The position numbers were made by a program, and so were the translations under genes. This document shows positions 1 to 5,322 of a stretch of DNA of 5,322 nt, one piece after another. A model generated the notes under the pieces. That model saw only the letters and a program-made list of their open reading frames with translations. It made no database searches and had not been told where the DNA came from. The stretch comes from Terriglobales bacterium. GTDB taxonomy: Bacteria; Acidobacteriota; Terriglobia; Terriglobales; Acidobacteriaceae. Numbering within the stretch: position 1 is the stretch's first letter; the number at the start of each line of letters is the position of its first letter. The stretch covers positions 1 to 5,322 of the forward strand of contig JAATFE010000344.1 of NCBI GenBank assembly GCA_015655365.1, in the 5' to 3' direction.

Positions 1-295
1 CTACGAGTCGGCGCTGCCCCGCATCGAGGACGCCACCCGCGTGGTGTACATGCCAGGCCGCGATCTTCACTTGCTGGCGGAGGAATGGCTCCAGGAAGGA
101 TTGCCTCCGGAGTTTCCTTGCACCGTGGTCTCTCGCGCGGCACAGGCCGGACAGCAAGTGCTTTCGACCACGCTCGGAGCCCTCGGCGAGGCCGCACCCA
201 CGCTTGCGCCGAGCCTGCTCATTGCAGGATGGGCAGTGCGGCAAATTGCTTCCGCTGCCGTGGCGGCAGAAGACGGCGTGCCCGCTACAGCCTGA
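1..295 (+). CDS. cobA: Uroporphyrinogen-III C-methyltransferase (SUMT), C-terminal part, 5' end outside window
   Basis: The gene is open from the left edge (first full codon at base 2) to a TGA at 293-295, giving about 97 C-terminal residues. The protein begins YESALPRIEDATRVVYMPGRD and continues with a VSRAAQAGQQ segment and PSLLIAGWAVRQ. This order (VxYM, then an 'AVVERATxxxQ'-like strand, then a 'PALIVVGEVV'-like strand) is the usual C-terminal half of the SUMT tetrapyrrole methylase fold. SUMT uses two S-adenosylmethionines to methylate uroporphyrinogen III to precorrin-2 in the cytoplasm, feeding siroheme and cobalamin synthesis. After the conserved core there is a short Ala-rich tail (ASAAVAAEDGVPATA). 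The SAM-binding N-terminal half is not visible, so fusion to a uroporphyrinogen-III synthase or CysG-like domain cannot be judged. A CbiF- or CbiE-type corrin methyltransferase is the main alternative but fits less well. The symbol is a family-level guess (cobA/cysG-type). Confidence 0.82.
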   Translation, partial: YESALPRIEDATRVVYMPGRDLHLLAEEWLQEGLPPEFPCTVVSRAAQAGQQVLSTTLGALGEAAPTLAPSLLIAGWAVRQIASAAVAAEDGVPATA

Positions 296-355
296 AGCGA
301 AAACGAACCAGGTTTCTGACCGGATGATTTCGTACGTTGAGTTCGTGCTTTCCCA

Positions 356-407
356 GGTCTCAGAAGCGAGACCCTTCGACAAGCTCAGGGCAGGCTCTGG
401 GGCACCC
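356..407. repeat. Composite intergenic repeat: GGTCTC dyad plus CTTCGACAAGCTCAGG-type unit
   Basis: Two modules abut. The first is a perfect 6-bp inverted repeat, GGTCTC (356-361) and GAGACC (368-373), around the loop AGAAGC. The second, at about 372-394, holds CTTCGACAAGCTCAGG, a word I recall as a frequent dispersed intergenic repeat in many bacterial genomes and often mistranslated as 'PFDKLRAG'. It has its own weak dyad, CCCT (372-375) with AGGG (387-390), which overlaps the first stem, so the two hairpins would exclude each other. A CTGGGGCACCC tail (397-407) follows. Only one copy lies in the window, so its repeat status rests on memory and not on what is seen here. Neither hairpin is followed by a T-run, so it does not look like an intrinsic terminator. 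Confidence 0.5.
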
Positions 408-422
408 AAGTTGATGCAACTT
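408..422. promoter_or_regulatory. Short perfect dyad AAGTTG-ATG-CAACTT
   Basis: AAGTTG (408-413) and CAACTT (417-422) form a perfect 6-bp inverted repeat around a 3-base centre. It lies about 70 bases upstream of the hslR-like start and directly after the composite repeat. It could be a small operator or simply the end of the repeat element. Nothing in the sequence names a regulator, and a dyad of this size can arise by chance. Confidence 0.22.
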
Positions 423-473
423 CAAGCGGTCAGAGACTTGGTAGCCGTTCAGGCACGATGCAAAGTGCGGCCT

Positions 474-482
474 TGTTATACG
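474..482 (+). promoter_or_regulatory. Possible extended -10 element before the hslR-like gene
   Basis: TGTTATACG fits the extended -10 pattern TGnTATAnn, with four of six matches to TATAAT. No good -35 is seen 16-18 bases upstream. Transcription from it would start near 488-490, leaving almost no leader before the ATG at 494. This is a weak call based on the motif alone. Confidence 0.22.
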
Positions 483-493
483 AGAATGGAAGG

Positions 494-874
494 ATGAACT
501 CCGTACGCATCGACAAGTGGCTTTGGGCCGCACGCTTTTTCAAAACACGGGCGCTGGCTTCCAAGGCCTGCGACCTGGGCCGCATTCACTCCAACGGCAT
601 CCAGGCCAAGCCCGCGCGCGAAGTCCACGCTGGCGACATGCTGCTGATCAAGAACGAGGGCGGAGAGTTCCAGGTTGAAATTTTGCTGCTGAGCGAGATG
701 CGCGGCCCGGCAGCCGTGGCGCAAACACTCTATCGGGAGACCGAGGAGAGCAAAGCAGTGCGGATCAAGGCGGAAGCGGAGCGCAAGGCAATGCAGCAAT
801 TCGCGCCGCTGCCGGAACACCGGCCCTCGAAGCGCGATCGCCGCAAGATCATCCAGTTCCGAGGCGGAAGGTAG
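494..874 (+). CDS. hslR: S4-domain RNA-binding protein, Hsp15/HslR-like
   Basis: The protein has 126 residues, close to the ~130 usual for HslR. An S4 RNA-binding domain fills about residues 5-65: VRIDKWLWAARFFKTRALA is the classic HslR opening, followed by the helix-turn segment ACDLGRIHSNG and HAGDMLLI. A charged helical stretch (about 82-103) leads to a very basic tail, RPSKRDRRKIIQF, typical of the family. Hsp15 binds free 50S subunits that still carry a stalled nascent chain on tRNA and helps recycle them; that role is inferred from the family. The ATG at 494 is chosen because family similarity begins there. GGAAGG (488-493) touches the ATG with no spacer, so it is a poor ribosome-binding site. 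An in-frame ATG at 458 would add 12 residues (MQSAALLYENGR) that do not resemble the family. The gene stands alone, after a 198-base gap, and converges with the next gene. Confidence 0.88.
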   Translation: MNSVRIDKWLWAARFFKTRALASKACDLGRIHSNGIQAKPAREVHAGDMLLIKNEGGEFQVEILLLSEMRGPAAVAQTLYRETEESKAVRIKAEAERKAMQQFAPLPEHRPSKRDRRKIIQFRGGR

Positions 875-889
875 CGCCGACAGAACCTG

Positions 890-1453
890 CTATTCCCAGT
901 GGCCGATCAGCGAAAGACTCGCCGTGCCCGGAGTCTCGGTAATTGCGCTGTTCGTGTTCACGTAGTAGCTATGCATGACCAGGGTGACGCGCGTCCCTCC
1001 CATCACCGCCAGATGCACCGGCTGCGAAAGCACGTAGTGGGCATTGGGCGTGACGGAACCGACTCTTTTGGCCGCGAATCCGGTCATCAATTCATAGCCG
1101 CCGGAGACGCTGTCCAGATACCACTCGGCGTCCATCGGCAGCGCCGCATCGTAGTCCGCTTCGGCAAAGAGATGGTCGATGACAAACGTGTTCCCCGGCG
1201 GAATGTTGATGCACAAATAGCCCTTGCTGGCCGGCTGGGGATAGGTATCGAATTGCTGAAACTGCTGGTAGCCGATGAGGCTGCTCTCCGGCGTGAAGCA
1301 GGATTGCGCCTGATCCGTAGGGAGTTGGAGTTGCGGGTCGTTCGAGGGCGAGTTGGGGTAGCGCGAATGGCGCGGGCGATGAACTTGTCCCCAAAGGGGC
1401 ACGGAGCAGAGCAATGCCCCAACGAGGATTGTGCGGGAAAAGCATACGTTCAT
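890..1453 (-). CDS. Small secreted beta-rich protein of unknown function
   Basis: This is a 187-residue protein with ATG at 1451-1453 and TAG at 890-892. The N-terminus MNVCFSRTILVGALLCSVPLWG, followed by QVH, is a typical Sec signal peptide, with likely cleavage after residue 22. The Cys at position 16 does not sit in a good lipobox, so a lipoprotein is unlikely. The mature part starts with a His/Arg/Pro/Asn-rich linker (about 25-50). A probable beta-sandwich follows, with strands such as YLCINIPPGNTFVIDHLFAE and PVHLAVMGGTRVTLVMHSYY, ending in ASLSLIGHWE. Two mature cysteines (52 and 81) could form a disulfide after export. The pattern of a 'VPAGxxFVIxxV' strand, then 'QPVxLxxxxGTxVTLxV', then 'LSLxGxx' resembles short secreted proteins I recall from Acidobacteriota, but I cannot name a function. 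It is divergent from the propeller gene and tail to tail with hslR. The plus strand here is also open for long stretches, but only this frame has a signal peptide and a plausible fold. Confidence 0.72.
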   Translation of the reverse strand: MNVCFSRTILVGALLCSVPLWGQVHRPRHSRYPNSPSNDPQLQLPTDQAQSCFTPESSLIGYQQFQQFDTYPQPASKGYLCINIPPGNTFVIDHLFAEADYDAALPMDAEWYLDSVSGGYELMTGFAAKRVGSVTPNAHYVLSQPVHLAVMGGTRVTLVMHSYYVNTNSAITETPGTASLSLIGHWE

Positions 1454-1625
1454 GATTCGATCCGTCTGAAACCGGTATGGATGCGACTGCGTTTACTAGA
1501 CGCAGGATACGCTGCTTCTGCTTGCTTCCGCCGCCCTTTCTCCAATTTCCGATTGGCAGTGTCCTGGCGGCGCCTTGCCAAAAAACTGCCCGGCGCGCGC
1601 CGACTTTAGTAAACTCGACGGCAGG
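1454..1625. promoter_or_regulatory. Divergent intergenic promoter region with several dyads
   Basis: This 172-base stretch separates two divergent genes for exported proteins, so it should hold both promoters, but no clean -35/-10 pair is visible on either strand. It contains four symmetric features. CTGCGT (1487-1492) pairs with ACGCAG (1500-1505) around a 7-base loop. TTGGCA (1553-1558) pairs with TGCCAA (1576-1581) across 17 bases. CGGCGCGCGCCG (1591-1602) is a perfect 12-bp palindrome. The octamer GTTTACTA (1491-1498) recurs inverted as TAGTAAAC (1607-1614), so each gene has a TAGTAAAC word upstream on its own coding strand. Any of these could be an operator or promoter part. The assignment of the whole region as regulatory comes mainly from gene orientation. 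Confidence 0.4.
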
Positions 1626-3890
1626 ATGCTTGTACCCACTTGCACCATTCGCCGCATTGGCTCCGCGCTGAGTCTTCCCGCGCTGGCAGCCGTCCTGGTG
1701 GCTTTTGCCGCCTTTCAACCAGCCCTGGCCCAGGGCACTCATCTGTGGACCCAGTCGCGGATCGACGAGTTCGAGAAGGGCACGCCGCAAGGGATTGCGC
1801 TCACCAGCGACGGGCATCTGCGCGAAGCGCCTGCGCTGAGCGAGGTGCTGACCACGCCCTCGACCTTCGTGTGGTCGGTGGCTGCGGACAAGAGCGGGAT
1901 CGTCTATGTGGGCACCGCCTCGCCGGCCACGGTGCTGCGCGTGGGACCGGACGGAAAGCCGTTCACACTCTTCGAGACCAAGGACCTGAGCGTGCAGGTG
2001 GTGCGGCTGGGCCCGGATGGAGCGCTCTACGCGGCCACACTGCCCAGCGGCAAGGTTTACCGGTTGAAGGCCGATGCCAGCGCCAAGCAGGACGAGAGCA
2101 GCGCGACGGTGGTCTTCGATGCCGCCAAACTCGATGCAAAAAGCGCCGAGAAGACGGACGCAAAATCGCACTACATCTGGGACTTGACCTTCGACTCGGC
2201 GGGGCGGCTTTACATTGCCGTCGGCGGGCCGGGAGCCGTTTATCGCGTCGATCCCGCAAAAAAAGTTCAGCAGCCGGAGGTCTTTTTCAAGAGCGACGAG
2301 CAGCATATCCGCACGCTGGCCTGGGACGCGAAGGGCAACCTGATCGCCGGCTCGGACGGCAGCGGGCTGGTTTATCGCATCGATCCGCAAGGCAAGGGCT
2401 ACGTGCTCTTTGAGGCGCCTCGCCGCGAGATCACGGCTGTGGCCGTGGGCGCCAACGGGACCATCTACGCGGCCAGCGTGGGCGACAAGAGCCACAATCC
2501 GCTGCCGCCGCTGCCCGTGCAGGGCATTGGCATAGGCACCATTACCGTGATGCAGCCGGGATCGCTGCCGGGAGTAAACGCCAGCGCTTCGGCACCCGAG
2601 GGAACCGATATCTTTGCCCTCGTGGAAGGGCAAGCCCCGCGCAAGCTGTGGACCGGCAAGAACGAAATTGTTTATGCGCTGGCCTTGCGGCCGGACGGAC
2701 TGCTGGCACTGACCGGCAACCGCGGACACGTCCTCCAGATCGCGGACGACGGCACCTACGCCGATGTGGCCCATCTGGAAGCGCAGCAAGGCCTGACTCT
2801 GGCGGTGTCACCGGGTGCGGAAGGCGCAAAGAGCGTTTTGATCGGCACCGGCAACACCGGCAAGCTGTTCCGGTTGGACTCGGCCACCGGCAAGCACGAG
2901 TATTCGAGCGACGTGCTGGATACGGGCGCGCTTGCCCGCTTTGGACGCATCGAAGTGGCGCCGGGCTCGACCGGCTATGAGTTATGGACCCGCTCCGGCA
3001 ACGTAGAGCAGCCGGTGCGAGGCTGGAGCGACTGGCAACCGCTGAAGGACGGCGCGGTGGCTTCGCCTGCGGGCCGGTTTTTGCAGTGGAAGGCCGTGCT
3101 GCACGCAGGTGGGAGCGTGGGCACCGTGGGCGTGAACTACCTGCCTGTGAATGCCGCGCCGGCGGTGGATGAACTGGTGGTTGTGCCAGGGGCGCGCGTC
3201 AATCCGCAGAACCAGCCCGGCGGCCAGCAGCAACCGATCAGCATTACGTTTCCCTCGCCTACGCCGAATGTGGTGACGACCTTCGACAGCGCCGCCAACG
3301 CGCCTTTGCAGGCCACCAAGGACCGCACCGCCATCGCTGTCCGCTGGGCGGCCCACGACGACAACGGCGACGAGCTGACCTTTGCGCTTTATCTGCGCGG
3401 CGACGGCGAGCATGTGTGGCGGCTGCTCAAGGACGGGATCACCGAGAAGGCCTACAGCTTTGACGCCGCGCTGATTCCCGATGGCGGCTACCAGGTAAAG
3501 GTTGTAGCCACCGACGCACCGTCGCACACTCCGGGCGATGCGCTCACCGGAGGCAGGGAGAGCGAGCGGTTCGAAGTGGACACCACGCCGCCGGTGATTA
3601 CGGGGCTGAAGGCGGACGCCGTGAAAGGCGATTCGCCGCACGTCACGTTCGACGCCGAGGATGCGGCTTCGCCCATTGCCCATGCCGAGTACTCGCTGGA
3701 CGCTGCGCCGTGGCAGTACATCGAGCCGGTGGGCGGGCTCTCCGACTCGAAGCACGAGCACTACGAAATTCGCCTTCCGGCTGCCGATGTTGCGGGCGGC
3801 GCGGTCGAGCATTTGATCACCGTCCGCGTCTACGACAGGCACGACAACATCGGCGTGGCCAAGACGGTCATCGACCCTCGAGCGAAGTAG
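1626..3890 (+). CDS. Secreted beta-propeller protein with C-terminal Ig/FnIII-like segments
   Basis: From the ATG at 1626 the protein has 754 residues. A signal peptide (residues 1-35: RR near position 9, a hydrophobic core, then PALA before QGTHLW) indicates Sec export with cleavage after ALA. Repeats of the form 'hxxhAxxxxGxhYhGtxxxGxVYRhxPxG' follow from about residue 81: VWSVAADKSGIVYVGT, VVRLGPDGALYAAT, IWDLTFDSAGRLYIAVGG (~184), IRTLAWDAKGNLIAGSDGSG (~228), ITAVAVGANGTIYAAS (~269), IVYALALRPDGLLALTGNRG (~348) and LTLAVSPGAEGAKSVLIGTG (~390). They suggest a six- to eight-bladed SMP-30/NHL/PQQ-like propeller. Next come a WSDWQPLK-containing segment (~435-500), a Pro/Gln-rich linker, and Ig/FnIII-like strands (~573-750) with DDNGDELTF and a DTTPPVITG boundary near 652. 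No catalytic residues are recognised, so a binding or scaffold role is inferred. An in-frame TTG at 1575 would add 17 residues before the signal peptide and is less likely. The LolC/E-type gene starts 4 bases after its stop. Confidence 0.85.
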   Translation: MLVPTCTIRRIGSALSLPALAAVLVAFAAFQPALAQGTHLWTQSRIDEFEKGTPQGIALTSDGHLREAPALSEVLTTPSTFVWSVAADKSGIVYVGTASPATVLRVGPDGKPFTLFETKDLSVQVVRLGPDGALYAATLPSGKVYRLKADASAKQDESSATVVFDAAKLDAKSAEKTDAKSHYIWDLTFDSAGRLYIAVGGPGAVYRVDPAKKVQQPEVFFKSDEQHIRTLAWDAKGNLIAGSDGSGLVYRIDPQGKGYVLFEAPRREITAVAVGANGTIYAASVGDKSHNPLPPLPVQGIGIGTITVMQPGSLPGVNASASAPEGTDIFALVEGQAPRKLWTGKNEIVYALALRPDGLLALTGNRGHVLQIADDGTYADVAHLEAQQGLTLAVSPGAEGAKSVLIGTGNTGKLFRLDSATGKHEYSSDVLDTGALARFGRIEVAPGSTGYELWTRSGNVEQPVRGWSDWQPLKDGAVASPAGRFLQWKAVLHAGGSVGTVGVNYLPVNAAPAVDELVVVPGARVNPQNQPGGQQQPISITFPSPTPNVVTTFDSAANAPLQATKDRTAIAVRWAAHDDNGDELTFALYLRGDGEHVWRLLKDGITEKAYSFDAALIPDGGYQVKVVATDAPSHTPGDALTGGRESERFEVDTTPPVITGLKADAVKGDSPHVTFDAEDAASPIAHAEYSLDAAPWQYIEPVGGLSDSKHEHYEIRLPAADVAGGAVEHLITVRVYDRHDNIGVAKTVIDPRAK

Positions 3891-3894
3891 GCCC

Positions 3895-5157
3895 ATGCGA
3901 TTCGAGCTTTTCCTGGCATTAAGGTATCTCAAAGCCAAGCGGCGGCAGGCCGTGGTCGGCGTGGTTACCACAATCTCCATTGCAGGCGTGGCCGCGGGAG
4001 TGGCCGCACTGATCATCGCCCTGGCCATCACCAACGGAATGCGGCGCGACCTGCAAGACCGGCTGCTGGGAGCCTCGGCGCACGTGGACCTGATGCGCGT
4101 GGAGTCGGACGGCATCCGCGACTGGCAGCCGCTCATCGACCGCCTGCGCACCGTGCCCCATGTGACCGCCGCCGCGCCGGGAATCTACGGGCAGGTGCTG
4201 GTTTCGCGCGGACCGCGCGCCGGCTTTGCGTTGATCAAAGGCATTGTCCCCGCGCAGGAACGGACAGTCAGCAATATTTTGGACTCGGTCGTTTCCGGCT
4301 CGGCAAAGGATCTGGAACCGGAAGCAGCGATGCCGAATCCAGAGCCGGGCGCAGCCAACACGCCTTATCCGGCCTTGGTACTGGGCAAGGATATTGCCGA
4401 GCAGATTGGCGCGCAGGTGGGCGACAGCGTGCTGGTCACCAGCCCCCAGGGCGAGTTGACGCCGCTTGGCCTCGCGCCCAAGTACCAGCGCTTTCGCGTC
4501 ACCGGCATCTTCCACTCGGGCTTTTACCAGTACGACGCGGCCATGGCCTTTATGCGGCTGGCCGACGCGCAAAGCCTCTTCAGCGAGCCGGATCTGCTGT
4601 CGGTGATCAGCTTCAAGGTCGACAACCTGGACCACGCTCCGGCTATCGGCCACTCGATTGAACAGGCCGCCGGCAAGGGCTTTATGAGCACCAACTGGAT
4701 GGAGCAGAACCGCGAGATTTTCCGTGCGCTGAAGCTGGAACAGGTGGTCACCTTCATCGTGATCGCACTGATCGTGATTGTGGCGGCGCTCAACATTCTC
4801 ATCGCGCTGACCATGATGGTAATGGAGAAGACCCGCGACATTGCCGTGCTGATGAGCTTCGGCGTCGAGCCGGGACAGGTGCGGCGCATCTTTTTGCTGC
4901 AAGGACTTCTGATCAGCATCATCGGCACCGCGATTGGCCTGGTGCTCGGTTACCTGATCGCGTGGGCCGGCGGACACTACCACTTCATTCATCTCTCGGC
5001 CGAGGTCTACTCGATCGATACCCTGCCCTTTGCGCCGCGGCTGCTGGATGGGGTGATTGTCTCCGTAGTCTCCATCGGAATTTCGCTGCTGGCCACGCTC
5101 TACCCATCGTCCGCCGCAGCCCGCGTGCTGCCAGCCGAGGCGCTGCGGTACGAGTAG
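3895..5157 (+). CDS. lolC: LolC/LolE-family ABC transporter permease (lipoprotein-releasing type)
   Basis: The 420-residue length matches LolC/LolE (about 400-415). The N-terminus MRFELFLALRYLKAKRRQ followed by a membrane segment (about 20-46, ending ITNGM) is the family signature. A large periplasmic MacB/LolC-type domain spans about 50-280. Three more membrane segments lie at about 284-309, 332-358 and 384-406. The FtsX-type core is clear: NILIALTMMVMEKTRDIAVL (300-319), the SFGVEPGQVRRIF coupling segment, and the C-terminal YP...PAEALRYE. In the family, such permeases work with the ATPase LolD to lift lipoproteins from the inner membrane to LolA. LolC and LolE cannot be separated from sequence reading alone, and Acidobacteriota may use a single permease type. 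No ATPase gene is adjacent. A Pro/Ala/Glu-rich loop (about 134-157) looks like a lineage-specific insert. The start lies 4 bases after the propeller stop, with AGTAGG just upstream as a weak ribosome site, so translational coupling is likely. Confidence 0.92.
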   Translation: MRFELFLALRYLKAKRRQAVVGVVTTISIAGVAAGVAALIIALAITNGMRRDLQDRLLGASAHVDLMRVESDGIRDWQPLIDRLRTVPHVTAAAPGIYGQVLVSRGPRAGFALIKGIVPAQERTVSNILDSVVSGSAKDLEPEAAMPNPEPGAANTPYPALVLGKDIAEQIGAQVGDSVLVTSPQGELTPLGLAPKYQRFRVTGIFHSGFYQYDAAMAFMRLADAQSLFSEPDLLSVISFKVDNLDHAPAIGHSIEQAAGKGFMSTNWMEQNREIFRALKLEQVVTFIVIALIVIVAALNILIALTMMVMEKTRDIAVLMSFGVEPGQVRRIFLLQGLLISIIGTAIGLVLGYLIAWAGGHYHFIHLSAEVYSIDTLPFAPRLLDGVIVSVVSIGISLLATLYPSSAAARVLPAEALRYE

Positions 5158-5178
5158 ATCGGTCTGAAGAAGAAGTTG

Positions 5179-5322
5179 CTACCGCGTAATTCTCTGCTGT
5201 AGGCTTCCATCCGGGTTCAGCACATCGACCTCCAGCGCCATGCGCCCATCCGCATGGGTCGCGCAGCTGAGGCAGGGATCGAACGCGCGGACCATGCCTT
5301 CCATCCGGTTCAACATGCCTTC
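5179..5322 (-). CDS. [NiFe]-hydrogenase large subunit, C-terminal end, 5' part outside window
   Basis: On the minus strand, from the right edge to TAG at 5179-5181, 47 codons read EGMLNRMEGMVRAFDPCLSC and onward. They contain DPCLSCATH (DPC..C..H), the L2 motif of [NiFe]-hydrogenase large subunits. Its two cysteines (codons 5272-5274 and 5263-5265) would bind the Ni-Fe centre, and its His (5254-5256) marks where a maturation protease cuts. The 24 residues after the His (ADGRMALEVD through QQRITR) would be the C-terminal extension removed once nickel is inserted. The 'RAFDPCLSCATHA' wording is most like group 3 cytosolic, cofactor-coupled enzymes (HoxH/HydA/MvhA type) rather than group 1 uptake enzymes; this subgroup call is tentative. 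Related complex-I-type subunits usually lack this full motif and extension. The gene converges on the LolC/E gene with a 21-base gap. No terminator hairpin is visible there. Confidence 0.85.
   Translation of the reverse strand, partial: EGMLNRMEGMVRAFDPCLSCATHADGRMALEVDVLNPDGSLQQRITR

Noticed and set aside
204..497. A 97-codon plus-strand frame covering the SUMT end and the following gap, containing 'PFDKLRAGSG'
   Set aside because: The 'PFDKLRAG' peptide is a translation of the intergenic repeat, and the rest overlaps the SUMT frame out of phase. It is not a gene.
863..878. GGCG...CGCC as a possible terminator between the convergent hslR-like and secreted-protein genes
   Set aside because: The stem is only 4 bp with an 8-base loop, overlaps the end of the coding region, and no T-run follows on either strand.
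899..1609. A 236-codon open frame on the plus strand opposite the small secreted protein
   Set aside because: The translation is Arg-rich with no domain or signal peptide, and it runs through the intergenic region. The minus-strand frame has a signal peptide and a plausible fold.
1092..2789. A 565-codon open frame on the minus strand across the propeller gene and the intergenic region
   Set aside because: It is antisense to a well-supported secreted propeller protein, crosses a divergent promoter region and another gene, and its translation is Arg/Gly/His-rich with no recognisable domain. Long antisense frames are expected in GC-rich coding DNA.
2982..4151. A 389-codon minus-strand frame spanning the propeller-permease junction
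   Set aside because: It overlaps two confidently identified plus-strand genes and gives a low-information Arg-rich protein.
3919..4992. A 357-codon minus-strand frame inside the LolC/E gene
   Set aside because: It is fully antisense to a strong family match. The His/Gln/Asp-rich translation is typical of a reversed membrane-protein gene.
5158..5178. A terminator between the convergent permease and hydrogenase genes
   Set aside because: The 21-base gap contains no inverted repeat or T-run that could support one.

Overview
This GC-rich window comes from a diderm bacterium, most likely an Acidobacteriota (Terriglobia-type) genome. The taxon is an inference. It rests on the general style of the proteins: a small secreted beta-rich protein and a propeller protein resembling ones I recall from that phylum, plus an outer-membrane-type LolC/E permease. 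No rRNA or other decisive marker is present. I see no tRNA, CRISPR array, transposase or phage gene.

Layout from left to right. (1) The C-terminal end of a SUMT-type uroporphyrinogen-III C-methyltransferase (+, 1-295), cut by the left edge. (2) A 198-base gap (296-493) carrying a composite intergenic repeat and two short dyads. (3) An S4-domain, Hsp15/HslR-like RNA-binding protein (+, 494-874). (4) Facing it tail to tail with a 15-base gap, a small secreted protein of unknown function (-, 890-1453). (5) A divergent promoter region (1454-1625) with several dyads. (6) A large secreted beta-propeller protein with C-terminal Ig/FnIII-like segments (+, 1626-3890). (7) Four bases later, a LolC/E-type ABC transporter permease (+, 3895-5157), almost certainly in the same operon. 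(8) Converging on it, 21 bases away, the C-terminal 47 codons of a [NiFe]-hydrogenase large subunit (-, 5179-5322), cut by the right edge and recognised by its DPCLSCATH active-site motif.

The genes do not form one pathway. The one tight functional unit is the propeller protein plus the LolC/E permease, which points to the cell envelope, with the propeller exported and the permease in the inner membrane. Siroheme/corrinoid synthesis (SUMT), ribosome rescue (HslR) and hydrogen metabolism (hydrogenase) appear as edges of other units. I see no convincing new multi-gene defence or mobile system. The points most worth following are the hydrogenase terminus at the right edge, the propeller-permease pairing without an adjacent LolD, and the composite repeat in the SUMT-hslR gap.
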